From NCBI GenBank assembly GCA_037447655.1, contig JBBHKE010000194.1, forward strand, positions 1 to 53,209: a stretch of 53,209 nt of DNA. The letters run 5' to 3'. Origin of the DNA: Zygnema cylindricum. Lineage: Eukaryota > Streptophyta > Zygnematophyceae > Zygnematales > Zygnemataceae. This document shows positions 21,228 through 33,202 of the stretch, piece by piece. The notes below the pieces were generated by a model. That model did no database searches. It saw only the letters and a program-made list of their open reading frames with translations, and was not told the origin of the DNA. Positions within the stretch are counted from its first letter, which is position 1, and each line of letters begins with the position of its first letter. Made by a program: the position numbers and the translations under genes.

Positions 21228-23925
21228 CTGTGCTCAAGGTAAGGCTCACAGACTTCCCTTTCCCAAAGCCGCCACATATAGAGGTGAGAAAGTACTAGAT
21301 CTAGTCCACACAAATATCTCGGGACCTGCAAAAGTACCTTCGATTGGAGGAAAGAGGTTTATGTTGACAATAACGGATGATTGGTCTAGATACTCGAGAG
21401 TCTCCTTCCTAAAAACAAAGTCTGAAACATAAACTTACTTCAAAGAATATATATCCTGGAGTGAGAAGTTGCATGGAACCTCCATTAAGAGAATAAGGAG
21501 TGATAATGGGGTGGAATATACCTCTAACGAGTTTGAGGAATACTTCAGAGATGAGGCAGTTTGGCACCAGGAAAAACCGTACCATGTAACCCAGAACAGA
21601 ATGGGGTAGCGCAGAGGTTGATCCGAACACTAGGAGATAGTGCATGCAGTATGTTGGCCGACAAGAAAATAGGAAAGAGATTTTGGGCTGAGGCCATGAA
21701 CTGTGCCAAATACATTAAGAATAGAGTCCTTACCTCATGTGTAAAGGGAATGACACCTTATGAGAGATGGGTTGGAAGGAAATCAGATATCTCTAACCTT
21801 AAAGTATTTGGTAGCCAAGTTTATAGTCTTGACATTTATAGGAAAAACTCGAAACTAGATGCTGAGGGAAAACCCGGATACTTTGTAGGATATGATGAGG
21901 ATGTCAAGGGAAATAAAGTCTATGGCTTAACAAAGAGAGATATCATTCTGGTCAAACACCTAGTTGTCATGGGTGAAGGGAAGTCATTTGACCCCTTTAA
22001 AAATACCAAGAAGATAAGAATCAGATTTGAGTCTGAAGGTGAGGAGGACTCCGTCCTTCCCGAAAGGGACATGAGTGAAACACGGATTGCAAATTCAGGG
22101 GAGATCCAAGACACAGGAGATCCACCAGAAACCTCACATATTCATATGGACTTCGAGGAGATAGAAGTGGAGGAACCGAAACCGGCTTCCATGGATAGGG
22201 GAGCCGATGAAACAGTAAGGAGAAATCCAAAACTTCCCTCCATATCAGCTTTGGAGTTTGAGGGAGGGAGAAAGAGCAGCAAAAGGATTCAAGAATAACA
22301 AGTCACTCACAAGGTAACTAAGCTATCTCACCCATATGAGCCTCGGTCATACTTGGAGGCAGTAAATAGTCTGGAGAAAGACAGATGGATTAGAGCCATA
22401 AATGATGAGATGGCCTCCATCATGGAAGCAAATACTTGGGATATAGCACACTGTCCTCCAGAAAGAAAACTGATTGGTTGTAAATGGGTGTTTAAACTGA
22501 AATTGAACCCAGATAATACCATTAAGAGATATAAGGCTCGATTGGTAGCAAAGGGGTTCACCCAAAAGGAGGGGATTGTCTATGAGGAGACTTTTGCTCG
22601 AGTTGTTCGGTACCCATCGGTAAGGATTCTCCTCAGTCTGGCAGCAGCCGAAGACATGGAAATACACCAGATGGATATTAAGACTGCCTTTATTAATGGT
22701 GAGTTAGAGGAAGAAATTTTCATAAGGCAACCACAGGGATTTGTGGAGGAAGGAGAAGAGAGCAAAATCTGCAGGATCATGAAGTCTTTATATGGACTGA
22801 AGCAGGCTCCTCGACAGTGGAATAAGAAAATAGATAAGTTTCTCACCAATCTGGGATATATCCGGATCAGCTCTGACCATTCTATCTATATGTTTGAAGA
22901 TGAGAATGGTGTCATTTCTATTGCAATTTATTTGGATGATCTGCTTCTGTTAAGCAAATATTTCGAAAAGATCAATAAGTTACAGAAAGATCTTAGAAGC
23001 AGATTTGATGTGAAGGATTTAGGGGAGGAAATATATATTTTGGGGATCGAAATGGAGAGAGATAGGGGGAAAATGATTATCAGACTTACTCAGAAAAAAG
23101 CAATAGGTAATATGCTTGAGAAATTCCAAATGGAAAAGGCAAATAGTTGTACCACTCCCATGGACTTGAAAGAAGTAAGTGATGGGAGTGTAAAAGGAGG
23201 AGTGATAATCTTAGATGATCAGATGAGTCTAGATAAGAGAGTGTTTTGAAGTCTATTTCTTATAAACAAGTCGAAGGAAGTTTGATCTATTTTATTAACT
23301 GTACAAGGCCGGACATAGCGGCAACTGTAGGAGTCCTCAATATGAGTCTTAACGATCCTAGGAAGAGAGATTGGGAGGCAGCCAAGAGAGTCATGAGATA
23401 TCTAGTAGGAACCAAAGAGTTATGGTTGTATTTTGGAGGGGAGCACACTGATATCACTTCTTGGAGTGATGTCAGTTATGGGGATGCACCTATAATAAGA
23501 TGCACTTCTGGTTATGTGTTGTATGTGGGGGAAGGTGTGTGCTATTGGAGCACTAAGCAACAAAAGGTGGTTGCTCAGTTTACTATGGAGGCTGAGTATA
23601 TAGCCTCTTGTTCTGCTGTGAAAGAGTTAATGTGGGTTAAGTCCTTGCAAGAACCGGGGTATATGACGAAGGGAGTGCATAAAGTGTTTTGTGATAATCA
23701 AGCTGCCATAGCAATTGCAGCTAATCCAAAACATCATTTCAAAGCTAAACATATGGACATATGGTTGAGTTTTGTGAGAGAATAAATTGAGAATAAGATT
23801 GTGAATCTTGTATATAGATCAGATGAGGAAATGGTGGCTGATATGATGACAAACTAGTGCCTACAACCAAGTTAAAATATTGCACAGAAAAGTGTGGACT
23901 AAAACTGAAGTTAAATTTAGACTAG
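21228..23925 (+). pseudogene. pol: Element B integrase, reverse transcriptase and RNase H
   Basis: Continues element B after element C. The first bases complete the integrase zinc-binding domain (CAQGKAHRLPFPK). The integrase core follows with LVHTNISGPAK (the catalytic D is changed to N, against HTDIWGP in A1), RSDNGVEYTS and PEQNGVAQRL, with a stop near 21430 and a frameshift near 21575. One 245-residue frame ends integrase and the linker (21561-22298). RT (22353-23249) has LVAKGFTQKEG, QMDIKTAFINGELEEE and YLDD in place of YVDD. RNase H (23246-23785) has SWSDVSYGDAP and TMEAEYIASC, then a stop near 23783. It is the least broken pol in the window but inactive. Confidence 0.92.
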
Positions 23926-23938
23926 AAAATAGGGGGAG
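23926..23938 (+). other. Polypurine tract of element B
   Basis: AAAATAGGGGGAG lies between the RNase H stop (TAG, 23923-23925) and the 3' LTR. Confidence 0.85.
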
Positions 23939-24459
23939 TGTTGAAATTATTAGATTTATATGGTATTTTCTAGGTCTAAATAGATCAGTACAATAGGAAA
24001 AGAAAAGGGCGGACAACCTGCCTCTACCTCTTCTCTCTACCCACCATACTTGTTGTAGTCACTGAGGGATAGAGAGGGTGGTTCAGCCATGGCTGTCCTA
24101 GTTAAGCAGGCAGGCACTCTCAACAAAAAGTTGATTTCGTCAAAGCTCCAACCTCTGACTAGCAGAGCAAGGCGTAGCTGTCAGCTCTAATCGGTATGTT
24201 TGTAAGTTCGTTGAAATACATAGGGTGACATATATATTTAAATTATGTTTTGACCATGAATCCGATTAACGGAGTGACGAATGAAAGAACATAAAACCAA
24301 GTGATATATAGAGCGACCATTATCTCCCACGAAACAAATGAATCGGACATTTGTTTCTACAGCTAATATTGAATGTTGATTTGTGATCCGACGGCACATA
24401 TCGCTCCCAAAATAGCAAAATGGTCACTTTGGCGGTTTGTGGACGTGGCGTGACCTGGC
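23939..24459 (+). repeat. 3' LTR of element B, first part
   Basis: Starts TGTTGAAATTATTAG and parallels 1301-1840. It is cut by element D after ...CCTGGC. The second part is 30946-31403. Confidence 0.92.
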
Positions 24460-25511
24460 TCTAGAAATTAATGATTAGTTTTAGTATTTTCTAGGTCTAA
24501 AAATAAAAGGCAGAAAAAAAGACGAGGCGGTCTGCTTCTAACTCCTCTCTTCAGCTACCACACTTGTCACAATCATTGAGAGTTGAAGAGGAAGCTAGGG
24601 CCATGGCTGCCTATGCTGCTTAAGAGATAGAGAGACAGTTGGTATATTTTGGTACATTTACCAAAATATACTTGACGGACCCAGGATTGATCCTGGTACC
24701 TGCCGTCCGTCAAGTCTGAAATAGACAGTGGCTTTATCATATGGTCTAGGATCGGTATTGAGACATATAAGGTTTGACAAGTATATAAACTGTAAAGCGT
24801 GAACTAATTCATTTAACTAAAACTATAGACGTCAAGCATAGATACAGGTTTGTAAAGTACGGAGTACGGTATGGTTCTAAAACGGATACCGCGCATTTTG
24901 TTTCGACAACGAAACAAATATCGCGCAACGATTTATGACGGCTACAATTAAAACACGACTTTTATCGCACAGCCGCGAATGATATCAAGATCGCGGAATA
25001 AGATCTTGGCGGTTTTTGGTCACCGCCACATCGATTGACACGTGGCACAACCACATTGGACTACGACATCTCCGGGGCTTACAAGAACGAATCCAGATAT
25101 AACATGTGTCGTCTGGTTGGCCATATCGTACAATGGTCGTACAAAAAGTACACCGGCACCTGTACCTTTCTATACGGCACAGTATTTTGATAGGTGCCGT
25201 ACCTCAGTAGATAGTGTTTTAGAGAGAGATGTGACTTAGGAAAATTTGGAAGATAGGACCCTCTCTCCCACAGAGCCTCTGTACAAAAGGTCAAATTTGA
25301 CCCTCCATAACTTACTGCTCAGGGAGCAAATTTAGAGATTCTTTTTGCTATCAACTCATGGGAGTCTTGTCTTCATAGAGGTGGAGGTGGTCAGAGTTTT
25401 TGTCTGCCAGGGTGGCAATTATTTTTGTTGAAACGCAAACGGTTCAGGGTTATCCTAGAGGCTTCGTGTGAGTTGCTTACTCTGAGCGCCAATGGAGGCC
25501 TCAGAGTTGCA
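24460..25511 (+). repeat. 5' LTR of element D
   Basis: 1052 bp, ends GAGTTGCA. It contains two strong hairpins (24643-24670 and 24670-24715), the TTTGTTTCG/CGAAACAAA dyad near 24900, and repeated GTAC motifs at 24880-25200. Confidence 0.94.
24643..24715. other. Double hairpin in D LTR
   Basis: First stem: TATATTTTGGTA (24643-24654), CATT, TACCAAAATATA (24659-24670), 12 perfect pairs. Second stem: ACTTGACGGAC (24670-24680) with GTCCGTCAAGT (24705-24715), 11 perfect pairs, enclosing CCAGGAT, TG, ATCCTGG (24681-24696). The 3' LTR keeps the second outer stem intact. A- and C-type LTRs have the same hairpin with different, still complementary arms. Confidence 0.75.
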
Positions 25512-28500
25512 GGTTATGGGCCCTCCCTCTAGGTTGCCCATCTTCAATGGAACTGGCTTCATATACTGAGAAAGTATGGTGACTGGAGCTCTATGTGAGA
25601 AACGGTTTTGGGGAATAGTGGGTGGACGGGTGAGGCGTCCATCCAGTCTTGGGATCCCTCCAAGGTTTACAGGAAGCAGATTCACCAGAGATGCATGTCC
25701 ATCTTAAATGGAGGAGACGAAGGAAGTGGAGGTGGTGGACCGAAGAAAGGAAAAGGGGACAGTCACACTAATAGCAACCGGTTTGGCATTCATGTCACCT
25801 ATTCCGAGGAAGGAGGAGAATGATACCACTACTTAGGACTACAACAATATGGCGGCAAAGCACTTCATCCTCCGCCATCTTACTCAAGGGCTAGCATCTC
25901 CTCATTTGCAAGTAGAGAGGGCATTCGATCTTTGGGTTGCTCTCATAGAGATGTACCGAAGTGGTACGATTCAGCAACAAGAGTAGGCTGATCAAAAAAT
26001 TAACGCATATCTATACAAGGGGGGGAAGATATTGGATTTTTGTATTGAGTTCGCAACACTTTTCATGGAGCTAGAGAGTGCTCGACAGGTTGAAATTAAA
26101 AAGATGAAGGTTAACTCTTTGCATATGAAGTTACCAGATGAGTTCGAGAACATAGTCAATCGTGTGCAAGACTTGCCAAACTCAAGGTGGATATGGAATT
26201 CAGTGGTAGGGATGATTCTCGTTTGGGATAACACGATTAAGATCCGAAAGGGAGGAAAGAGTGGGCAAGCCTTGGCAGCTGGGACCGACTGGAGGAACAA
26301 CGATTCTAAGAAACCGGTCGGAAATTACGGAGGTTGGGGGGGCAGAGAAGTCAGACCGAGGAGTTTGGACCAAGGGCTCCCAAGGGTTTTTGTCATTTTT
26401 GTAAGAAACCAGGGCACTATATGGCAGAGTGCACTAAGTTAACCGAACTTCGGTTAAAGGAGGGGCAGATTGGTGGACCTCCAAAAGGAAAGAAAAATCT
26501 CTTGGCTCTTGTGACTCAGGTACACGAGGAGGAACCCGAGAACGATGACCGTGAGCTCTTGCTGGATGAGGAGTTGGAGGCAAAGACCGAGGTCAAAATT
26601 CCTCAAAAGTAGAAGTGTGCGTTTGGAGGTTTGAAAAGTGAAAGAGGTTGGATTGTGGATTCCGGTGCCTCCATGCACATGTGTAAGGATAAACACCTAT
26701 TCCCTAAGATGAGAAAGATTCCCACCGTAGAGATAGAGTATGGGGATGGGGGGGTTGTCACTACTGCTATTGTAAGATCAGTAGATCTGAAAGTCTTAGT
26801 GAATGGAAAGAAATCCATAGTGACTTTCTCTGATGTGATGATTATCCCAGAGTTTAAAAATAACTTCATCTCAACGTTTATGTTAGATGATAAGGGTTTT
26901 GAGACTATCACTTGGAAGGGAACCTTTACTGCTAGCTTTGAAGAGGAAGTTTATTTCACTGCTGAAAAAGGTAGCTAAGGGATGTTTAAGCTGATTTTGA
27001 GCAATGAAAAGAAGAAACTTTACTTTGCTGGTGTTCATGATATTATGTTGTGGCATATGATGCTTAGACATGTGCATTTAGATAAGTTGAAAGAAATGAA
27101 AAAAATGGGAATAGTGGAAGGAATTCAGTTCAGAGAAAGTGAAAACCTTAGTGACTGTAGTGGTTGTGCTCAAGGTAACGCACACAGATTACCCTTCCCA
27201 AAGGAAGCTACTTATAAAGAGGAAAAGGTGTTAGACATGTTACACAATGATATTTGGGGACCGGCCAAAGTGCCCTCACCAGGTGGTAAAAGGTTTATGA
27301 TGCCAATCACTGACAATTGGTCTCGATACTCTAGAGTGTATTTTTTGAAAAATAAATCAGAGGCCTCACAGGTTTTTAACGAATATAAGGCATGGAGTGA
27401 GAAACTCCATTAAATCCCTATTAAGAGAGTAAGGAGTGTTAATGGGGGAGAGTATACCTCCAATCAGTTTGAGGATTTTATGAGAGAAGATGGAGTGCAC
27501 CACCAAAAGACAGTTCCTAAAAATCTTGAGCAGAATGGTGTAGCCGAGAGGTTAAATAGAACTCTAAGTGATAGTGCCAGGAGTATGCTCTCAGATAAAA
27601 AAATAGGAAGGATATTATGGGCCAAAGCTATGAACTGTGCAAATTATCTCAAGAATAGAGTTCTTACCTCGGCAGTAAAAGGCCAAATTCCCTATGATAG
27701 ATCGACCGGCCGAAAACCAAATGTTTCACACTTAAAGGTTTTCGGTAGTCAAGTGTTCAACCTAGACACAGATCGGTCAAATTGGAATTTGGATCCGTAA
27801 GGAAAACCAGGATATGTGCTAGGATATGATGAAGATGTAAAAGGATATAGAGTCTATGATCTCAAGAGAGAAGATATAATCCTAGTAAAGCATCTAGGGG
27901 TCATGGATGAAGGGAAATCTATAGATCCCTTTAAGCATACAAAGACAGTCAAAATAAGATTTGAGTCAAAAAATTCTGATGACTTTGAGCTTCCTAACTA
28001 TCCAGGTTTTCGGGAAGATGATGATCTTGCAGGTACAAATCAAACCAAGAAGGATTCAGCCGTGGAACCTCTAGTGCCAACTCTAACTGAAGCAGAAGAC
28101 GTGGTGGAAATAGACCTGGAATCGAGGAATAAAGGAGAAGTCCAAACTATTTGAAAAAATCCACAAGAGCCATCCATTCCGGCATCAAAGTTTGAAGGCG
28201 GAAGGAGAAGCGACAAAAGACTGCAAGAGAAACAAGTTAACAACAAGGTAACCAAACTGTCTCATCCCGATGAACCCCAGACTTATAGTGAGGCGATGAA
28301 ATGTTCTGAATGGAACCGGTGGAAGACAGCCGTTAATGAGGAGATGGTTTCGATTATGGTAGCCAATACGTGGGAATTGGTGGACTGTCCCCCTGATAGG
28401 AAGCCAATCGGGTGTAAGTGGGTATTCAAATTGAAACTCAACCCGGATAACACCATTGAGCGCTACAAGGCTCGGTTAGTGGCGAAGGGATTTACCCAGA

Positions 28501-29874
28501 AAGAGGGAATTCACTACGAGGAGACTTTTGCTCCGGTAGTCAAGTTTCCCTCCGTTTGGATAATTCTCTGTATGTCAACAGCAAAAAACATGTAAGTGCA
28601 TTAGATGGACATCAAAACGGCTTTCCTACATGGAGAGTTGGAAGAGGAGATTTCTATGCGACAGCGCGAAAGATTTGTGCAGCAAAGGCAGGAGAGCAAG
28701 GTATGTCGATTGATGAAATCATTGTATGGGCTGAAACAGGCGCCCCGGCAATGGAACAAGAAGCTCGATGAGATTCTTACAGGTTTAGGATATATTTGGA
28801 TCAGCTCAGATCACTCAATTTATTTGTTTGAAGATGAGGAAGGAATTATTTTTATTGCAATTTATGTTGATGATTTGTTAGAGTTAAGTAAATTTATGGA
28901 TAAAATAAATAAGTTGAAAAATTATCTAACAAGAAGATTTGAGAAAAAATATATGGGAGAAGCAAGGTATATTTTGGGAATTCAGGTAGAGAGAGATAGA
29001 GATAGAAAGATAAAAAGATTAACTCAAAAGGGACCATTGGAAACATGTTAGAAAAATTCCAAATGGATAAAGCTAATAGTTGTACCACTCCTATGGAACT
29101 AAAGAAGGGAAGTGTGGGGAGTGTGGAGGAGGGAGTTATAATATTGGATGATGAGGTAGGCTCGAAAGAGAAAATATTTATGCAGACCATCCCTTAGAGA
29201 CAAGTAGTGGGCAGCCTAATATATTTCATAAATTGTACCCGTCCGAAAATAGCCGCAACTGTAGGAGTACTAAGTAGGAGTCTGAATGCTCTCACTAAAA
29301 AAGATTGGGAGGCAGCTAAGAGAGTCTTTAGATATCTCATAGGGACTAGAGATCTATGGTTGCATTTAGGTGGGAACAATACTGAAATCACCACTTGGAG
29401 TGATGCCAGCTATGGGGAGGCTCGTATGAGGAGATGCACGTCAGGGTATGTATTGTATGTGGGTGATGGGGCTTGCTGCTAGAGCAGCAAGCAGCAAAAG
29501 ATGAGTAGCAGCAAAAGATCATTGCTCAGTCCACCATGGAGGCTAAGTACATGGTCGCTTGCTCTGCTGTAAAAGAATTGATGTGGGTCAAGTCTTTGTT
29601 TGGTGAGCTTGGTCACCTTAAGAGTGGTGTGCATAATGTTTTTTGTGATAATCAGGCAGCAATCGCTATTGCTGCAAATCCTAAACATCATTTTAAAGCG
29701 GAACACATGGACATTAGACTCAGTTTTGTTAGGGAGAAGGTAGAAAACAAAATAATCAGTTTAGAGTATAGACCAGACAGCGAGATAGTAGCAGATATGA
29801 TGACCAAACCTGTATTTTCCCCTAAGGTAATTTTCTACCGGGAGAAGTGTGGTCTGAAATTAAAGAGTGACTAG
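25492..29874 (+). pseudogene. gag-pol: Element D gag-pol polyprotein, broken
   Basis: The ATG at 25492 lies in the LTR (MEASELQVMGPP). Stops follow soon, near 25567 and 25708. Gag pieces (26032-26442) include MKLPDEFENIVNRVQD. The knuckle CHFCKKPGHYMAEC is at 26334-26612. Protease VDSGASMHMC is at 26631-26978, integrase zinc-binding and core at 26982-27413 and 27480-27800 (HNDIWGPAK, EQNGVAERLNRT; RSDNGGEY has become RSVNGGEY). The linker is 27816-28154, RT 28296-29051 (LVAKGFTQKEG, YVDD), and RNase H 29207-29482 and 29536-29874 (TWSDASYGE, FCDNQAAIAI). A small local duplication near 29485-29520 repeats GCAGCAAAAGAT. Not functional. Confidence 0.92.
25512..25526 (+). other. Primer-binding site of element D
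   Basis: GGTTATGGGCCCTCC, adjacent to the LTR. One mismatch to the A/B site. Confidence 0.83.
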
Positions 29875-29887
29875 AAAATAAGGGGAG
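29875..29887 (+). other. Polypurine tract of element D
   Basis: AAAATAAGGGGAG, between the pol stop TAG and the 3' LTR; same as A1. Confidence 0.85.
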
Positions 29888-30940
29888 TATAGAAATTAAT
29901 GGTTAGTTTTAGTATTTTCTAGGTCTAAAAATGAAAGGCAGAAAAGAAGCTGAGGCAGTCTGCTTCTAACTACTCCCTTCAGCTCCCACACTTGTCGCAG
30001 TCACTGAAAGTTGAAGAGGAAGCTAGAGCCATGGCTGCCAATGCTGCTTAAGAGATAGAGAGACAGGTGGCAGATTTTGGTAGATTTACCAAAATATACT
30101 TGACGGACCCAAGAATTGATCCTGGTACCGGCGGTCCGTCAAGTCTAAAATAGACGGTAGCTTGATCGTATAGTCTAGGATCGGTGTTGAGACATATAGG
30201 GTTTGACAAGTATATAAACTGTAAAGCGTGAACTAATTCATTTAAGTGAAACTATAGACGTCGCGCATAGATACAGGTTTGTAAAGTACAAAGTACGGTA
30301 TGGTTCCGAAATGGATACCGCGCATTTTGTTTCGACAACGAAACAAATATCACGCAACGATTTATGACAGCTACAATTAAAACCCGGCTTTTATCGGACG
30401 GCCACGAAGGATGCCGAGATCGCGGAATAGGATCTTGGCGGTTTACGGTCACCGCCACATCGATTGACACGTGGCACGACCACATTGGACTACGACATCT
30501 CCGGGGATTACAGGAACGAATCCAGATTTGATATGTGTCGTCTGGTTGGCCATGTCGTACAATGGTCGTAAAAAAAGTACACCGGCACCTGTACCTTTCT
30601 GTAGGACACAGTATTTTGATTGGTGTCGTACTTCAATAGAAAGTGTTTTAGAGAGAGATAGGACTTAGGAAAATTTGGAAGATAGGACCCTCTCTCCAAG
30701 AGAGCCTATGTACAAAAGGTCAACTTTGACACACCATAACTTATTGCTCAGGGGAGCAAATTCAGAGATTCTTTTTGCTATCGACTCAGGGGAGTCTTGT
30801 CTTCACAAGGGTGGAGGTGGTGAATGTTTTTTTTGCTAGGATGGTAGTTATTTTTGCTGAAACGCAAAGGGGTGAGGGTTATCGTAGAGGTTTCGTGTGA
30901 CCTGCTTACTCTGAGGGCCAATGGAGGTCTCAGAGTTGCA
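29888..30940 (+). repeat. 3' LTR of element D
   Basis: 1053 bp, partner of 24460-25511. Starts TATAGAAATT and ends GAGTTGCA, then TSD CTAGC. Confidence 0.94.
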
Positions 30941-30945
30941 CTAGC

Positions 30946-31403
30946 AACACGTGGAGAGATAACATTCGGTAGCGGAAATTCCAGAGAATAGAAGGACTAG
31001 TTAAAATTGGACACGCGTCCACTCAATGGCCTTGCCGTACACATGCCGTAAAGAAAGTACATCGGCCGTAGTACCTTTCTGTACCCTACATTCATTTCAT
31101 TGGTTCAAACGTCATTAGATAGGGGTTGTGAGAGGGGTTTAGGACTTAGAGAATTTGGTAGGTAGTGACCTCTCTCCGTTAGAGAGTTTTGTATAAACTT
31201 GGCATCTTTGCCACTTCATAATTAATCAGCTCGTTGGCCGTTTTCAGTGATTCTTTATGCTACAGACTTAAGGGAGTCCATGCTGCATAACGGTGCAGTC
31301 AGATTGTCCGTTTGCCTTCTTAGGCAACAGTGGTTGTGGGTTAGTTAAAAACTATCTAGAGGCTTCCCAAATTCTGTAGTACAATGGAGGACACCGAATT
31401 TAA
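30946..31403 (+). repeat. 3' LTR of element B, second part
   Basis: Continues 23939-24459 after element D (30941-30945 is the TSD copy). It parallels 1850-2309. Its last bases GAATTTAA are followed by ATGTG, the TSD of B. Confidence 0.9.
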
Positions 31404-32134
31404 ATGTGTTGTTGCACGTGTGAGTGAATTATGGTGATGATGGAAGGGAACGCTGAACTTTAGCTTGGGCCTCAACTGGTAAAAGCGCTTGAGAGGACAA
31501 TAATGCTTGTTGGAATGAGAGCAAACCCTCGTCGACGTGAGTGACGGCATGAGCTACAATAGGAGTGTCGTCCACCAAAAACCTTGAAGTAATAATTGAT
31601 GTCACCAAAGCCAAACTCCCTAGGTAAGCGGATGGTGCCAAGGTGGTTGTAGGACGCAAACCGAGACCCCTGCAAGAGACTGGTAAAACAGCTTGTCTAC
31701 AAGCGAGAAGGCCTTCCGGCCGATCAAAGATACCGTGGCCGACAAGTAGATGTAGAATGCCAAAGAGTTTATCATTAAATTCAGAAAGGGAAGTAATGAG
31801 AGAAGAGTTCGGGGGTAAAGTGCGGGCCAAGTACAAAAGGCGTTGGGCAATACAACGTGTTAAGATAGCAAACGAGCCTTGTGAATCCGAAAGTTTGGGA
31901 AGTTCCTCACAATGAGAAAGGTCATCTAACAAAGCGTCTTTAAAAAATTGGTTAACAAAATCAAGGGTTTCAATAGGAGAACCTAAAGCCCTTATACGCT
32001 CTTGAGGAGTTTAAATACGGAATCCTGAAGCGAGGAGAATTCGGGTGGAAGACCAGCCAGGCTCCATGCGACATATTTGGTGAATTTGACAGAAAGGTGA
32101 ATTTTAGAAAGTTGCTCTACAAAATGGTGAAAGG
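31404..32134 (-). pseudogene. R1 reverse transcriptase, region after the RT core
   Basis: The minus strand codes for a 167-residue piece (31429-31932) with AILTRCIAQRLLYLARTLPP, then GLGLRPTT and ITSRFLVDD, a region that follows the RT palm in this protein. The same block is found, more decayed, at 51124-51524 in R2. It continues out of 38591-39509 across element A3 (TSD AAAGG) and into 1300-443 across element B. A stop near 31429 and a one-base frame change before the junction with B show decay. No function can be assigned to this domain beyond position; it may be the thumb or linker. Confidence 0.8.
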
Positions 32135-33189
32135 TGAAACTCTGAGACCTCCATAAGTCCTCAGAGTGGACAACTTCTAAGAAGCCTCTAGGATAATCCT
32201 GACCCCTTTGTGTTTAAGCAAAAATACCTGCCACCCTGGCAGACAAAAACTTTGACCACCTGCACCCTTGTGAAGGCAAGACTCCCCTGAGTCGATAGCA
32301 AAAAGAATCTCTGAATTTGCTCCCCTGAGCAGTAAGTTATGGAGGGTCAAAGTTGACCTTTTGTACAGAAGCTCTCTAGGAGAGAGGGTCCTATCTTCTA
32401 ATTTTTCTAAGTCCTATCTCTCTCACAGACTCTATCTACTGATGTACGGAACCAATCAGAATACAGTTCCGTACGCAAAAGTACAGCTGCCGGTGTACTT
32501 TATGTACGGACATTGTACGACATGGCCTAAATGTCCACACGTGGAATATCCGGATTCGCTCCTTTAATCCTCGGAGATGCCGCGCTCCAATGTTACATCG
32601 CCACGTGTCATCCGATGTGGCGATGCCCACAAACCGCCGAATTCTTCTTCCGCGATCTCGGCGCAATTTCCGGCCGTCCGATTAAACTCGCATTTGATCG
32701 TACCCGTAATAAATACATGCGCGGTATTTGTTTCGCTTACGAAATCAATGCGCGGTATTGATTTCTTATCCGTACCGCAATTGGTACTTTTACAATACCA
32801 TATCTATGTATCCCGTTAACAGTTATAGTTAAATGATTTATCCTACGTGTACATGTTTAAATAATTATCGTACTATATACTATGTAACACTACTTCTAGA
32901 CTTAACGGCTAAGGCTACCGGCTATCTACTGTCTGCCGGCAGGTAGGTACAATGATCAAATCCTGTGGCCGGCATGTACCTTTTAGAAAAAATAAACACT
33001 TTAACTTATATAAATTTCCTGTAAACCTCTGGATAGCCTAGGTAGCCATGGCTCTAGCTCCCTCTCCAATTTCTCAGTGACAGCGACAAGTTTGAGAAAT
33101 GGAGAGAGAAGTTAGAGGTAGACTGCCTCGGCTTCATTCTATATTTCTATTTAGACCTAGAAAATACTTAAAAACTATTAATTTCTACA
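32135..33189 (-). repeat. 3' LTR of A3
   Basis: 1055 bp, partner of 37540-38590, with TG...CA ends. It carries the TGCCGGC...GCCGGCA hairpin (near 32933-32977). Confidence 0.95.
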
Positions 33190-33202
33190 CTCCCCTTATT
33201 TT

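Larger units (their letters stand above)
24460..30940 (+). mobile_element. Element D: full-length Ty1/copia LTR retrotransposon
   Basis: 6481 bp, inserted in the 3' LTR of B. The TSD is CTGGC (24455-24459) and CTAGC (30941-30945), one base apart. The LTRs are 24460-25511 and 29888-30940. Both LTR starts are mutated (TCTAGAAA and TATAGAAA for TGTAGAAA). The gag-pol is close to that of A elements, so D is a sister subfamily in the opposite orientation. Confidence 0.95.
1301..31403 (+). mobile_element. Element B: Ty1/copia LTR retrotransposon, split by four nested insertions
   Basis: The flanking duplication ATGTG lies at 1296-1300 and 31404-31408. The 5' LTR is 1301-2309, and the 3' LTR is 23939-24459 plus 30946-31403. 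Coding parts lie at 2290-3109, 9562-10404 and 21228-23925. Removing A1, C (with A2 inside it) and D leaves roughly 6.4 kb, a normal copia length. The LTR ends have decayed: TGTTGAAATT reads AGTTGAAATT at the left, and the right end reads ...GAATTTAA against ...GAATTGCA in the 5' LTR. The element is old: its gag has many stops, and it has served as a target at least three times directly. It sits in R1, between the mid part and the C-terminal part. Confidence 0.93.
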
